Shown piece by piece: positions 26,937 to 36,879 of a stretch of 64,000 bases of DNA. The stretch spans positions 124,001-188,000 of the forward strand of contig JACKCR010000009.1 of NCBI GenBank assembly GCA_020633975.1, read 5' to 3'. Positions within the stretch are counted from its first letter, which is position 1; each line of letters starts with the position of its first letter. The translations under genes were made by a program, and so were the position numbers. The stretch is from Candidatus Eiseniibacteriota bacterium (GTDB lineage Bacteria > Eisenbacteria > RBG-16-71-46 > CAIMUX01). Below the pieces are notes generated by a model, which ran no database searches, was not told the origin of the DNA, and worked only from the letters and a program-made list of their open reading frames with translations.

Positions 26937-28154
26937 CTAGCGACGCCGAACCTTCTTGGATGGCCTGGCGCGACGCCCCCAGTCTGAGGAACTGGTTTCG
27001 GAACCATCGGTTTGGTCACCACCACCAACCATCGGCTGACTGACATAATCCAATACCTCGCCGTCACTTACCGCAACTGCGGGCTCGGAACGACGCGGGC
27101 GCGGGGCAGCGTCCGATGGCATCTCTGCCTGTGCCCCCTCCTGCCCCTCGACCTCGATCAGAATCCTCTTCACATGCCCGTTGCCAATCGCCCGAGAGGA
27201 TACGCCCTCGATCTCTGCGACTGCGCGATGGACAGCCCGTCGCTCGACCGGCGGAAGCGGCTCGGTCTGCTGGCTTCGTCCGCTCGAAATGACTTCGGCG
27301 GCGAGTTCCTTCGCGCGGTCGGCAAGAGCCTCCTCGCGCTTCTCCCTATATCCAGCAACATCGATACGTACGGTAAGCGAGTCCTCGCGACCGCGACTGA
27401 TCGACTTGTAGACGATGTGCTGAAGAGCATCGAGGGTCTCCCCCTTGCGACCGATCAACACGGACTCGTCATCGCCACCCTGGATCGTCAGGTGGTAGGC
27501 GCCATCATCGAACCGGCTCTCGACAGCTGGCGCAAATCCCATACGCTCGAGAATCCCGGAGAGTAGAGCCTTGGCCCTGGCCTCGAAGTCCGCATCCGGC
27601 TGGGCTGGGGCTGCGTTTGCGGCTGCGTCGCGACGCGGCCGCCCCCCACCAGGCCGATCGGAGCGATCTGAACGATCCGACGAGCCAGAACGAGGACGCC
27701 TCTCTCTCGACTCGTGACGCTGACCCTCGTCGTCCCGACCCCTTCCCCGTCCGCGACCCCGACCGCCGCGGCCTCGACGGCCTTCGCGTTCTCCTCCGTC
27801 GTCACTCCGCTGCTCGTCCCGCGGCGGGGCTCCCTCGGTGCGCCGTCCGCCGCGTCGCCCCTCGTCCCGGGGCCCACGAGAGTCTCGGCCTTCGCGAGGT
27901 TCGCGAGGTTCGCGAGGTCCGCGACCACCCCGTTCGCCGCCACCGGACGCGCCGCGCTTCACCGTCGCGCGGACTCTCGCTTCCTTGGAACCGATTCCGA
28001 GAAAGCCTCCCCGGCCCTCCGAAACCACTTCGATGTCCAGATCGTGCTCGGAAACCTTGAGCTTCGCGGATGCATTCGCGACAGCTTCGTCTATCGTGCG
28101 TCCCGTCGTCTCGACGCTGCGGGACTCTCTCGGTGGCCGACTCCTACGTGCCAT
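26937..28154 (-). CDS. jag: Jag/KhpB RNA-binding protein with long RG-rich linker
   Basis: The protein has an N-terminal Jag domain (about 12-62, GRTIDEAVANASAKLKVSE and GRGGFLGIGSKEARV), a linker of about 120 residues, then KH (DESVLIGRKGETLDALQHIV) and R3H (PLPPVERRAVHRAVAEIEG) domains. A C-terminal tail rich in Arg, Ser and Asp follows. KhpB binds RNA with KhpA and affects cell elongation and division. The linker is built almost entirely of Arg, Gly, Asp, Glu and Pro with many RGG/RG units and is much longer than usual. The start could be the ATG at 28163 or 28154; I prefer 28154, which has GGGGAG 10 bases upstream. Confidence 0.92.
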   Translation of the reverse strand: MARRSRPPRESRSVETTGRTIDEAVANASAKLKVSEHDLDIEVVSEGRGGFLGIGSKEARVRATVKRGASGGGERGGRGPREPREPREGRDSRGPRDEGRRGGRRTEGAPPRDEQRSDDGGEREGRRGRGGRGRGRGRGRDDEGQRHESRERRPRSGSSDRSDRSDRPGGGRPRRDAAANAAPAQPDADFEARAKALLSGILERMGFAPAVESRFDDGAYHLTIQGGDDESVLIGRKGETLDALQHIVYKSISRGREDSLTVRIDVAGYREKREEALADRAKELAAEVISSGRSQQTEPLPPVERRAVHRAVAEIEGVSSRAIGNGHVKRILIEVEGQEGAQAEMPSDAAPRPRRSEPAVAVSDGEVLDYVSQPMVGGGDQTDGSETSSSDWGRRARPSKKVRRR

Positions 28155-28179
28155 GTTCCTCATTCTCCCCGTCGACTGC

Positions 28180-29850
28180 TCACGCAGCAGCCTTCTGTGT
28201 CATCGCCTCTTTGTTCATCATCGCCTGCTGACCGATCTGAAGGAGATTGCTGACCGTCCAATAGAGAACGAGACCGGACGGGAGCGAGTAGAAGAAGAAG
28301 AGCATCATCACCGGCATCATGTACATCAGCGCTGCCTGGCGTGGATCGGTCGGTGTCATCTTCTGCTGTACGAACATCGTGATCCCCATCAAGACTGGAA
28401 GCACGTGGATCGGGAAGCCGGCAATGCTTCCGATCGCGTCGGGAGCTGAGAGGTCGTCGATCCAAAGGACGAACGGCTCCTTACGCAACTCGATCGCGTT
28501 GCTCAGCACTTGATAGAGGGCCACGAAGACGGGCATCTGAACGAGCATGGGAAGGCAACCGCCCGCCGGGTTGACCTTGTTCTCTTTGTACAGGTCGAAG
28601 ATCGCCTGTTGTTTCTTCTGGGCATCGTCCTTGTATTGTTCGTTGATCCGGTCCATCTCCGGCTTGAGCGCCTGGAGTCGCCGCATGCTCTTCAGGGACG
28701 TCCTCGTCAGAGGATAGAAGGCGAGCTTCGCGGCAGCGGAGAGGATCAGGACGGCGACGCCGTAGTTCGGAATCACTTCATGGAGCCAGTTGAGGATCCG
28801 AAGGAGAAGACGGCTGAACGGACGGATCCAGGTCCAGCCCAGATCGACGGCTCGATCCAAGCCGCTGCCCAGAGCCGTCAGTCGTTCGAGCTCCATAGGT
28901 CCGGAGTAGAGGCGGAACGAGTACCGAGTGGGCCCCGTGGTCGCCAACGGCAGACTCAGCTCGGTCTTGATGTCGTCTTCGGCGGCCTTGGAGAACCTCA
29001 CTTCACCCGTTACCGCTCCGTCGGGAATGAGCGCCGAGATGAAGTACTTGGAACGGATCGCCATCCAATCGATGGTGCCGGCTTCGGTCTTCGACCAACC
29101 GTCCTTCTTCCTTCTCGCACCCTCGCGGATCTTCTTCCCGCCAATGCTCACGACAGAGGCCATGGCCGCGTCGTCGAACTTCTCGAGCTTCTCGAGTTTG
29201 GGCAGCGTGTGAGGGAAGATGATCTGAAGTTCACCGTCGCCACGACGGTTCGAGGCTCCATCTATGAGGATATCGAGATTCGTGAGGTACTCGCTCTCGG
29301 AGAACGAGTAGATGAGATCACATTGCAGTCCGTTGTTCGCGCGGGCAGTGAGTTGGACTCTCTCGCCGTCGGGGCCGGTGGTGACCTTGCTCTGGAAGGT
29401 GGCGCGCGAAATGTCGACGACGCCCTCGTCCTCGACCACCCGGAACTCGAGCAAACCGTCCGCGGCGGACGAGACGAGCTCCGCAGGCTCGTCGCTCTTG
29501 TCCGTGTAGCGACTGAGCTCCCACTTCGTTAGCGCACCTCCCCGAGGGCTGAGGAGTGCCAAGTAGAGGGGTGTGTCGACTTCGATCGGCACGCCGGAGT
29601 CGCCCGCGTCGATAAAGGCGACGCCGGGCATGGCGGCCGTGTCGGCCGATTCTCGGTCTTGCGTGATGCCGGCGTCATCGCCGGAACCGGGGATTGGGCT
29701 CTCTGTTCGTTCCGCTACGTCCGAGACGGGCGATTCGACTCCGGTTGTTGCGGTATCAACCGTGGGTCGTGTTTGCGGTCCGAAGATGAACTGGTAGCCG
29801 ACCATCACCAATGCGGCCAGAACGACCGCGAGGAGGGTCCTCCGCTCCAT
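28180..29850 (-). CDS. yidC: membrane protein insertase YidC
   Basis: YidC inserts and folds inner-membrane proteins alone or with SecYEG. The 556-residue protein has the first transmembrane helix ([18 protein letters not shown]), a large periplasmic P1 domain (about 60-330) typical of Gram-negative cells, and the conserved five-helix core from about residue 345. That core includes [20 protein letters not shown] and the C-terminal [27 protein letters not shown] just ahead of the ATG at 29850 decides the start. It lies downstream of rpmH, rnpA and yidD, the classic arrangement. Confidence 0.96.
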   Translation of the reverse strand: MERRTLLAVVLAALVMVGYQFIFGPQTRPTVDTATTGVESPVSDVAERTESPIPGSGDDAGITQDRESADTAAMPGVAFIDAGDSGVPIEVDTPLYLALLSPRGGALTKWELSRYTDKSDEPAELVSSAADGLLEFRVVEDEGVVDISRATFQSKVTTGPDGERVQLTARANNGLQCDLIYSFSESEYLTNLDILIDGASNRRGDGELQIIFPHTLPKLEKLEKFDDAAMASVVSIGGKKIREGARRKKDGWSKTEAGTIDWMAIRSKYFISALIPDGAVTGEVRFSKAAEDDIKTELSLPLATTGPTRYSFRLYSGPMELERLTALGSGLDRAVDLGWTWIRPFSRLLLRILNWLHEVIPNYGVAVLILSAAAKLAFYPLTRTSLKSMRRLQALKPEMDRINEQYKDDAQKKQQAIFDLYKENKVNPAGGCLPMLVQMPVFVALYQVLSNAIELRKEPFVLWIDDLSAPDAIGSIAGFPIHVLPVLMGITMFVQQKMTPTDPRQAALMYMMPVMMLFFFYSLPSGLVLYWTVSNLLQIGQQAMMNKEAMTQKAAA

Positions 29851-30121
29851 GTTTCCTTCCCTTGTCCTCGACTCCATCCTCCGGCACCGGATCATATCCG
29901 CCGGGGTGGAGTGGGTGGCAGCGGCACAGTCGCCCGATGGTCAGAACGGTCCCACGCACCATGCCTCGAGACTGGAGGGCCTGGATGGCGTATTCGGAGC
30001 AGGACGGTTCGAACCGACACGTTGGGGGCAGCACTCTAGATACTGTGCGCTGGTAGGTGCGAAGAAGGGCAATGACGACCCACACGGCGATTGCCATGAT
30101 CTTTTTGACGACTTGCTTCAT
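29756..30121 (-). CDS. yidD: membrane protein insertion efficiency factor YidD
   Basis: YidD is a small membrane-associated factor that helps YidC-dependent insertion. The signature [19 protein letters not shown] and [18 protein letters not shown] are both present. The ATG at 30121 overlaps the rnpA stop (ATGA). At 121 residues it is longer than the usual 70-90; the extra, basic C-terminal tail reads across the ribosome site and first 95 bases of yidC in another frame. Confidence 0.92.
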   Translation of the reverse strand: MKQVVKKIMAIAVWVVIALLRTYQRTVSRVLPPTCRFEPSCSEYAIQALQSRGMVRGTVLTIGRLCRCHPLHPGGYDPVPEDGVEDKGRKHGAEDPPRGRSGRIGDGRLPVHLRTANTTHG

Positions 30122-30468
30122 GAGTCGCGAGACGTCTCGATAAAACCGGCGTGTTCGTACAAACGGGAGATGTCGTCCCGAATCTGGTGGAAGCCAGCAG
30201 TGGCAGCCGATCGTCTTGCGATCAGGACCAGATGTACTCCCTCGAGGCGGCACTCACTCCTCAGCAGACGATGTGCTTCCCGGAGCCACCTCTTCGCGCG
30301 GTTTCGTTCGACCGCTTTGCCCACCTTCCGACTCGCTACGACCGCCGCTCCGTAGGGTCTGTCCTCTTTCTTCTCATAGATGAGGACGACCGTCTGTGCG
30401 CGGGCGCTCGAGCCGTGTTCGTAGAGTCTTTGGAAGTCCTTCTTCCGACGGAGGGTTTCCTCTGTCAT
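30118..30468 (-). CDS. rnpA: ribonuclease P protein component
   Basis: RnpA is the protein subunit that helps RNase P RNA mature the 5' ends of tRNAs. The 116-residue product begins [19 protein letters not shown] and has the RNR motif region [20 protein letters not shown], the family's RNA-binding signature. It lies between rpmH and yidD, with its stop overlapping the yidD start. No rnpB gene was spotted in the window. Confidence 0.95.
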   Translation of the reverse strand: MTEETLRRKKDFQRLYEHGSSARAQTVVLIYEKKEDRPYGAAVVASRKVGKAVERNRAKRWLREAHRLLRSECRLEGVHLVLIARRSAATAGFHQIRDDISRLYEHAGFIETSRDS

Positions 30469-30503
30469 TCAACATCCCCGAGGTGATGTGTTGTCACCGC
30501 GGG

Positions 30504-30532
30504 ATCGAGGAGCGCTGCTGCTGCTCCTCGAT
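30504..30532. terminator. hairpin between rpmH and rnpA
   Basis: A perfect 10-bp stem (ATCGAGGAGC at 30504-30513 with GCTCCTCGAT at 30523-30532) encloses a 9-base GCT-repeat loop and directly abuts the rpmH stop. Without a T-run it is more likely a processing or partial attenuation site that keeps L34 output above RnpA. Confidence 0.5.
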
Positions 30533-30666
30533 TACACCGTGAGGCGACGACGTCCCTTTGCGCGACGACGACTCAACACCTTCCGGCCATTCGCCGAACT
30601 CATCCGGTTCCGGAAACCATGCTTCTTCTTCCGGCGCCGATTGTGCGGCTGGTAGGTACGCTTCAT
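30532..30666 (-). CDS. rpmH: 50S ribosomal protein L34
   Basis: L34 is a small basic ribosomal protein, recognised here directly: [20 protein letters not shown] at the start and [15 protein letters not shown] at the end, 44 residues, the exact family length. It heads the minus-strand rpmH-rnpA-yidD-yidC-jag-rsmG string and faces away from dnaA across the origin region. Confidence 0.97.
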   Translation of the reverse strand: MKRTYQPHNRRRKKKHGFRNRMSSANGRKVLSRRRAKGRRRLTV

Positions 30667-31231
30667 CCTTCCCACACCTCCGATTACTGCTGCGGGATTC
30701 CTTATCGTCCCTTCGCATTAGATGTCATTACGATACGAGCGCAGAGACTACTCAATCGTGTTCCGAAGGGTCAAGACGGATTCGATCTTGCAGGTACTCC
30801 GACACGAAGTTTCCCTACAGTCGAGCGCCTCCCGGTATTCGTTCTACTTATTCCCCTTCGGATTGGTGAGTTGGGTAGATCAAGTGACCTTTGGTGAACT
30901 CGGGCTACGGGTCATATCTCGAAGATCTTTTTACCCCTCAGTGTCCGGGGGGTACATAAGACGTTTCTTTCCAGAAGTTTGCGGCACTTATGAGTGTGGG
31001 GTTAGGCCTTGCCGGTTCTGAAATCGGTGTGCTACATTCCCGCCACCTTCTTGAAACGACGGGGCTGTTCATAACTACTTCATTGCATATCCTCCTACGC
31101 GCGCCACGTCGTTCAATTGTTTGCTGTCCACAACGGTCTCTCTAGCCATCGGCCGGGGGACAACTCGGTGGACAACTACGTAGCATGGTCCTAAGACCAA
31201 TAATTTAGGTAAGTTATCGGCGGAAGCGGAT
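30667..31231. other. rpmH-dnaA divergent region, upstream half of the origin
   Basis: No gene is supported in this stretch. It is visibly richer in A and T than its surroundings (for example around 30930-30990 and 31060-31090), and short plus-strand open frames here lack ribosome sites and codon bias. It should carry the rpmH promoter, the dnaA promoter and possibly the strand-opening element of the origin. The segment 31190-31220 (CCTAAGACCAATAATTTAGG) is a partly symmetrical AT-rich element just before the DnaA boxes. Confidence 0.5.
31009..31038 (+). promoter_or_regulatory. possible dnaA promoter
   Basis: TTGCCG at 31009-31014 and TACATT at 31033-31038 are separated by 18 bases and resemble sigma-70 boxes. 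The leader would be about 330 bases and would span the DnaA boxes, consistent with autoregulation. This is a by-eye match only. Confidence 0.3.
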
Positions 31232-31360
31232 TGTGGATACTCTCGTGAGTAGTGACTCTTCCTTGTGGGTACTCACCCAGCATCTCCTGGCCACATTGTC
31301 CCCAATCCTTACCGCTTCTGTGGATAACTCTGTGGATAAACCCTGCCGCAATGTGGATTG
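31232..31360 (+). other. oriC: candidate oriC: DnaA-box cluster upstream of dnaA
   Basis: Two perfect DnaA boxes (TGTGGATAA, complement TTATCCACA) lie at 31319-31327 and 31331-31339. Weaker same-orientation copies are TGTGGATAC at 31232-31240, TGTGGATTG at 31352-31360 and TGTGGGTAC at 31264-31272. All point the same way and end 12 bases before the dnaA start, with AT-rich sequence at 31190-31220. This is the usual oriC position between rpmH and dnaA. Confidence 0.78.
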
Positions 31361-31371
31361 AGGAGTCTCTA

Positions 31372-32919
31372 TTGCACTCGAATGGCATGGCCCATCCAGA
31401 GGCCGAGACCTGGACCGCGATCCTGGAACACATTCGACGTCGTGTAACCGAACAAAAGTTCGAGACCTGGTATCGTAAGCTTCATCCGGTATCTCTCGCC
31501 GACGATGTCGTGCTGCTGGAGGTGCCCAATGCGTTCTTCGTGGACTTCTTCGAGGAATACAACATCCCGACTCTCAAAGAGAGCGTGCATCAGGTTCTCG
31601 GTGCCCATCCCGCCATCCGTTTCCAGGTGAGGAAATCCGAAGATGGCTCCTCTGAGCGCAATCAGCTTTCGGAGGTCCAGTCCATGAATGAACCGAATGA
31701 TCCTACTCCCGCTCCGGCGGACACACCCGAAGCCGCAGATGTCTCTGTGAGCACTATCGCGGACAGGGTGCGCCGGATTGCCTATGATGCCGCTGAGAAA
31801 GCGACACCGCCTCCTTCTATGGAGACGACGACTGCAGGCCCTCCGCGGAGAATCCAACTGGAAACCAGTGGCCAGAGAGTGAGCGGAACGTTTCGTCCTC
31901 GATTCACGTTCGACAACTTCGTCGTCGGGCGGGGGAACGAGTTCGCGTACGCCGCTTGCCAAGCCGTCGCGAACGATCCCGCGCGCACCTACAATCCGCT
32001 CTTTCTCCACGGCGGCGTGGGACTGGGGAAGACGCACTTGATGCACGCCATCGGTGCCGAAGTCAGTGCGAGGAATCCTGGAGCGAAGATCTGCTACGTC
32101 TCGACGGAGCAGTTCATGAACGAGATGATCGAGTCGATTCAGCGCGGCTCGACGATCGAGTTCCGCAACCGCTACCGGAAACTCGACATGCTCCTGATCG
32201 ACGACATCCAGTTCCTAGCGGGCAAGGAGTCGACGCAGGACGAGTTCTTCCACACGTTCAACACGCTCCATGGTTCGAATAAGCAGGTCGTGATCGCGAG
32301 TGACCGCGCACCCAAGGACATCCAGAACCTCGAGGAGAGGTTGATCTCCCGGTTCCATTGGGGATTGGTCTCCGACATCCAGCCACCCGATCTCGAGACG
32401 AGGATGGCCATCCTTCGCGCGAAGGCGGAGGAGAAAGGGATCGTCGTCCCACCGGATGTGATTCTCGAAATCGCAAAGCTCATCCAGACCAACATCCGCG
32501 AACTCGAAGGCTCCCTCATTCGGATCAAAGCGTTTGCCGATCTCCTGAGGTCGCCGATCAACGTGGGCCTGGTGCAGGAGGCTCTCGCGGACTACATCCG
32601 TGAACATGCGCGGCGTCCTATCGACGTAATGGATGTTCAGAAATACGTCGCGCAAGCTTATGGTGTTCCACCTGAATCACTTAGAGGTAAGCGTCGGACC
32701 AACAGCGTGGCTCATGCCCGGCAGGTTGCGGTGTTCCTGACCAAAGAGTTGACTGACCTCACCGTGGTCGAGATCGGTCGTCGGTTCGGGAACAGGGACC
32801 ACAGCACCGTGCTCCACGCGGTCAAGAAGGTCCGTCAGTTGATGACGGAAGAGCCCGAAGTGAAGGTCCGGATCGAGCAGATGAAGCACGAGCTCGAGTC
32901 GCTCAGCCAAAGGTCGTAG
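31372..32919 (+). CDS. dnaA: chromosomal replication initiator protein DnaA
   Basis: DnaA binds boxes at oriC and melts DNA. The protein has domain I (ETWTAILEHIRRRVTEQKFE), a variable linker (about 100-165), the AAA+ domain with FLHGGVGLGKTHLMHAIG and MLLIDDIQFLAGKESTQDEF, and a C-terminal DNA-binding domain with GRRFGNRDHSTVLHAVKKV. I start at the TTG at 31372 because GAGGAG lies 6 bases ahead; the ATG at 31387 has no ribosome site but gives an equally normal N-terminus. A rho-independent terminator follows. Confidence 0.96.
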   Translation: MHSNGMAHPEAETWTAILEHIRRRVTEQKFETWYRKLHPVSLADDVVLLEVPNAFFVDFFEEYNIPTLKESVHQVLGAHPAIRFQVRKSEDGSSERNQLSEVQSMNEPNDPTPAPADTPEAADVSVSTIADRVRRIAYDAAEKATPPPSMETTTAGPPRRIQLETSGQRVSGTFRPRFTFDNFVVGRGNEFAYAACQAVANDPARTYNPLFLHGGVGLGKTHLMHAIGAEVSARNPGAKICYVSTEQFMNEMIESIQRGSTIEFRNRYRKLDMLLIDDIQFLAGKESTQDEFFHTFNTLHGSNKQVVIASDRAPKDIQNLEERLISRFHWGLVSDIQPPDLETRMAILRAKAEEKGIVVPPDVILEIAKLIQTNIRELEGSLIRIKAFADLLRSPINVGLVQEALADYIREHARRPIDVMDVQKYVAQAYGVPPESLRGKRRTNSVAHARQVAVFLTKELTDLTVVEIGRRFGNRDHSTVLHAVKKVRQLMTEEPEVKVRIEQMKHELESLSQRS

Positions 32920-33381
32920 TTTCGACGGAAGTGACTCATCTACAATTTAAGTCACTACATAACAACATCTTAGTGTTAACGAAACGTGGGCTGGAGTTAT
33001 CCCGGGTGCCGGGACTCCAGCCTTCTCTTTTATCCCGGGACGTTCAACAGCACTCGACACCAGTTAACTGACTGTGAATCCTACAATTACAGCTTTGGTT
33101 CGCGTAGTTCAACGCTATCCACGCTCCTACTACGACTACTGTATTTCTACAACCAACTCCGTAGTAGGAAAGAAGAGTCCGGAAGGGGTTCCCCGTAAGA
33201 CCTAACTCATTGCAGTCCAGGCTCCTGACTCCAGTACAGACTGGCCTTTCTGAGTGGACTGAATCGCTCCGATTCCCTATCCTCTCTCAATCTTGGCGAC
33301 CCTTTCGTGGCGACGGATTCCGCCTTCGGATCGATAGTTGCTTGAAGGCACTTCCAGGGTCGCCCTTCCGTGGAGGAAACG
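32920..33381. other. dnaA-dnaN intergenic region
   Basis: These 462 bases hold the dnaA terminator (listed), an AT-rich patch at 32940-32980, a lone weak DnaA-like box (CTATCCACG near 33115) and an inverted repeat CCTACTACG/CGTAGTAGG (33126-33134 with 33160-33168). No gene is supported. Together with the terminator it shows that dnaN has its own promoter here. Confidence 0.5.
32989..33031 (+). terminator. rho-independent terminator of dnaA
   Basis: GGCTGGAGT at 32989-32997 pairs with ACTCCAGCC at 33014-33022. Inside the loop CCCGG pairs with CCGGG, and TTCTCTTTT follows at 33023-33031. Confidence 0.8.
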
Positions 33382-34533
33382 ATGAAGTTCTCGCTGGTCC
33401 AGAGCGAGCTGTACCGCAGCTTGAGCCTGGTTGCCGGTGTCGTGCCGGTAAGAAGCAACATTCAAGGGCTAGGCTCCGTTCGAGTCGAGGCGACGGCAGA
33501 CGGACTTCTCAGCTTCATGGGAACGGACCTCGATACGTTCCTGGTCACCAACGCTCGCGGAACGGTCGACGAGCCTGGTGTGGTGACGATCCCCGCGCGT
33601 CGATTCCTCGAGATCGTCAAGGAGCTTCCTGCAGATCTCGTCGAAGTGAAGTCGACTAGTTCCGGGATCTCTCTCAAGAGTGGACAGGGACGGTTCTCTC
33701 TCGTCGGTACCGATCCCGAAGAGTTTCCCGCAGCGCCCGAGATCAGCGAGGAGTCTGTCTTTGCCGTAAAGGGTGATGTTCTCGATCGACTGATCAAGCG
33801 CACGATCTACGCCGTCACGACTGACTTCACGCGAGCAGAGCTCACTGCGGTCTTCGTCAAGGCGAACGATGGCGAGCTTCGTTTCGTCGCCACCGACGGA
33901 CATCGACTGGCTCGCGCCGCGCACAAGGAAGACTATCCTGAGTGGGGTGGAGTGCTCATTCCACCGAAGGCACTCTCTCTCGTTCAGAAGCAGCTTCCCG
34001 AAGCCGTGGAGACGATCTCTCTCAGCACGAGCAAGCGGTACTGCCTCTTCAATCTCGGGAACAGCCGGCTCTACACGCGCCTTCTCGACGGAAGCTACCC
34101 GCCTGTCGAAGACGTCATCCCGAAGGACAACAACGTCAAGGCTCACGTGAATCGCGAGCTGTTCATCGCGTCGCTTCGAAGAGTCTCGGTGATCAGCGAA
34201 ACGACGACCAAACAGGTGAAGCTGAGTTTGGTCCCCGGTGGGCTCACTCTAAGCGGGCAAGCTCAGAATGTCGGAGAGGCGGAGGAAGAGCTTCCGGCAT
34301 CCTACGAGGGGGAAGCGTTCCACATCGGCTACAACGCCACCTACCTTCTCGATCTTCTCCGCACGATGGACACTCAGGAAGTCCAGCTCTCATTCAAGGG
34401 ACCGACGAGCGCTGGAGTCTTCACTCCGGTCGTGGAAGACGGCGAACCCGACCTGCTCTGCCTGGTCATGCCGCTCCGCCTACCAGGCACGGAAGGTTCA
34501 GGTTCGGCCGTAGCGGCCAGCGCGAAGCAGTAA
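33382..34533 (+). CDS. dnaN: DNA polymerase III beta subunit (sliding clamp)
   Basis: DnaN is the ring clamp that tethers the replicative polymerase. The 383-residue protein has the three repeated clamp folds, with landmarks VEATADGLLSFMGTDLDTFL, GVVTIPARRFLEIVKELP, FVATDGHRLARA and a C-terminal pocket ending CLVMPLRLPG. The ATG at 33382 has GGAGG 6 bases ahead. A 47-base part of this gene (33557-33603) has a diverged copy at 43213-43259. Confidence 0.96.
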   Translation: MKFSLVQSELYRSLSLVAGVVPVRSNIQGLGSVRVEATADGLLSFMGTDLDTFLVTNARGTVDEPGVVTIPARRFLEIVKELPADLVEVKSTSSGISLKSGQGRFSLVGTDPEEFPAAPEISEESVFAVKGDVLDRLIKRTIYAVTTDFTRAELTAVFVKANDGELRFVATDGHRLARAAHKEDYPEWGGVLIPPKALSLVQKQLPEAVETISLSTSKRYCLFNLGNSRLYTRLLDGSYPPVEDVIPKDNNVKAHVNRELFIASLRRVSVISETTTKQVKLSLVPGGLTLSGQAQNVGEAEEELPASYEGEAFHIGYNATYLLDLLRTMDTQEVQLSFKGPTSAGVFTPVVEDGEPDLLCLVMPLRLPGTEGSGSAVAASAKQ

Positions 34534-34560
34534 GCAGCTTCGCCAGAGAAGGAACTCGAT

Positions 34561-36788
<2,228 letters not shown>

Positions 36789-36879
36789 TCCGTCGATGTC
36801 GTTTCCTCGGTTTTGCGTTTTATGAAGTATGAAAGCCCGCCGGAGACTGCCAGGCCCGACCGGGAAGTAAGAGGCGAGA

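Noticed and set aside
30000-30030. tRNA-like T-loop motif GGTTCGAACC
   Set aside because: It lies inside yidD and no cloverleaf can be built around it.
30722-31021. 99-codon plus-strand frame in the origin region
   Set aside because: No ribosome site, codon use unlike neighbours, and it overlaps the likely dnaA promoter.
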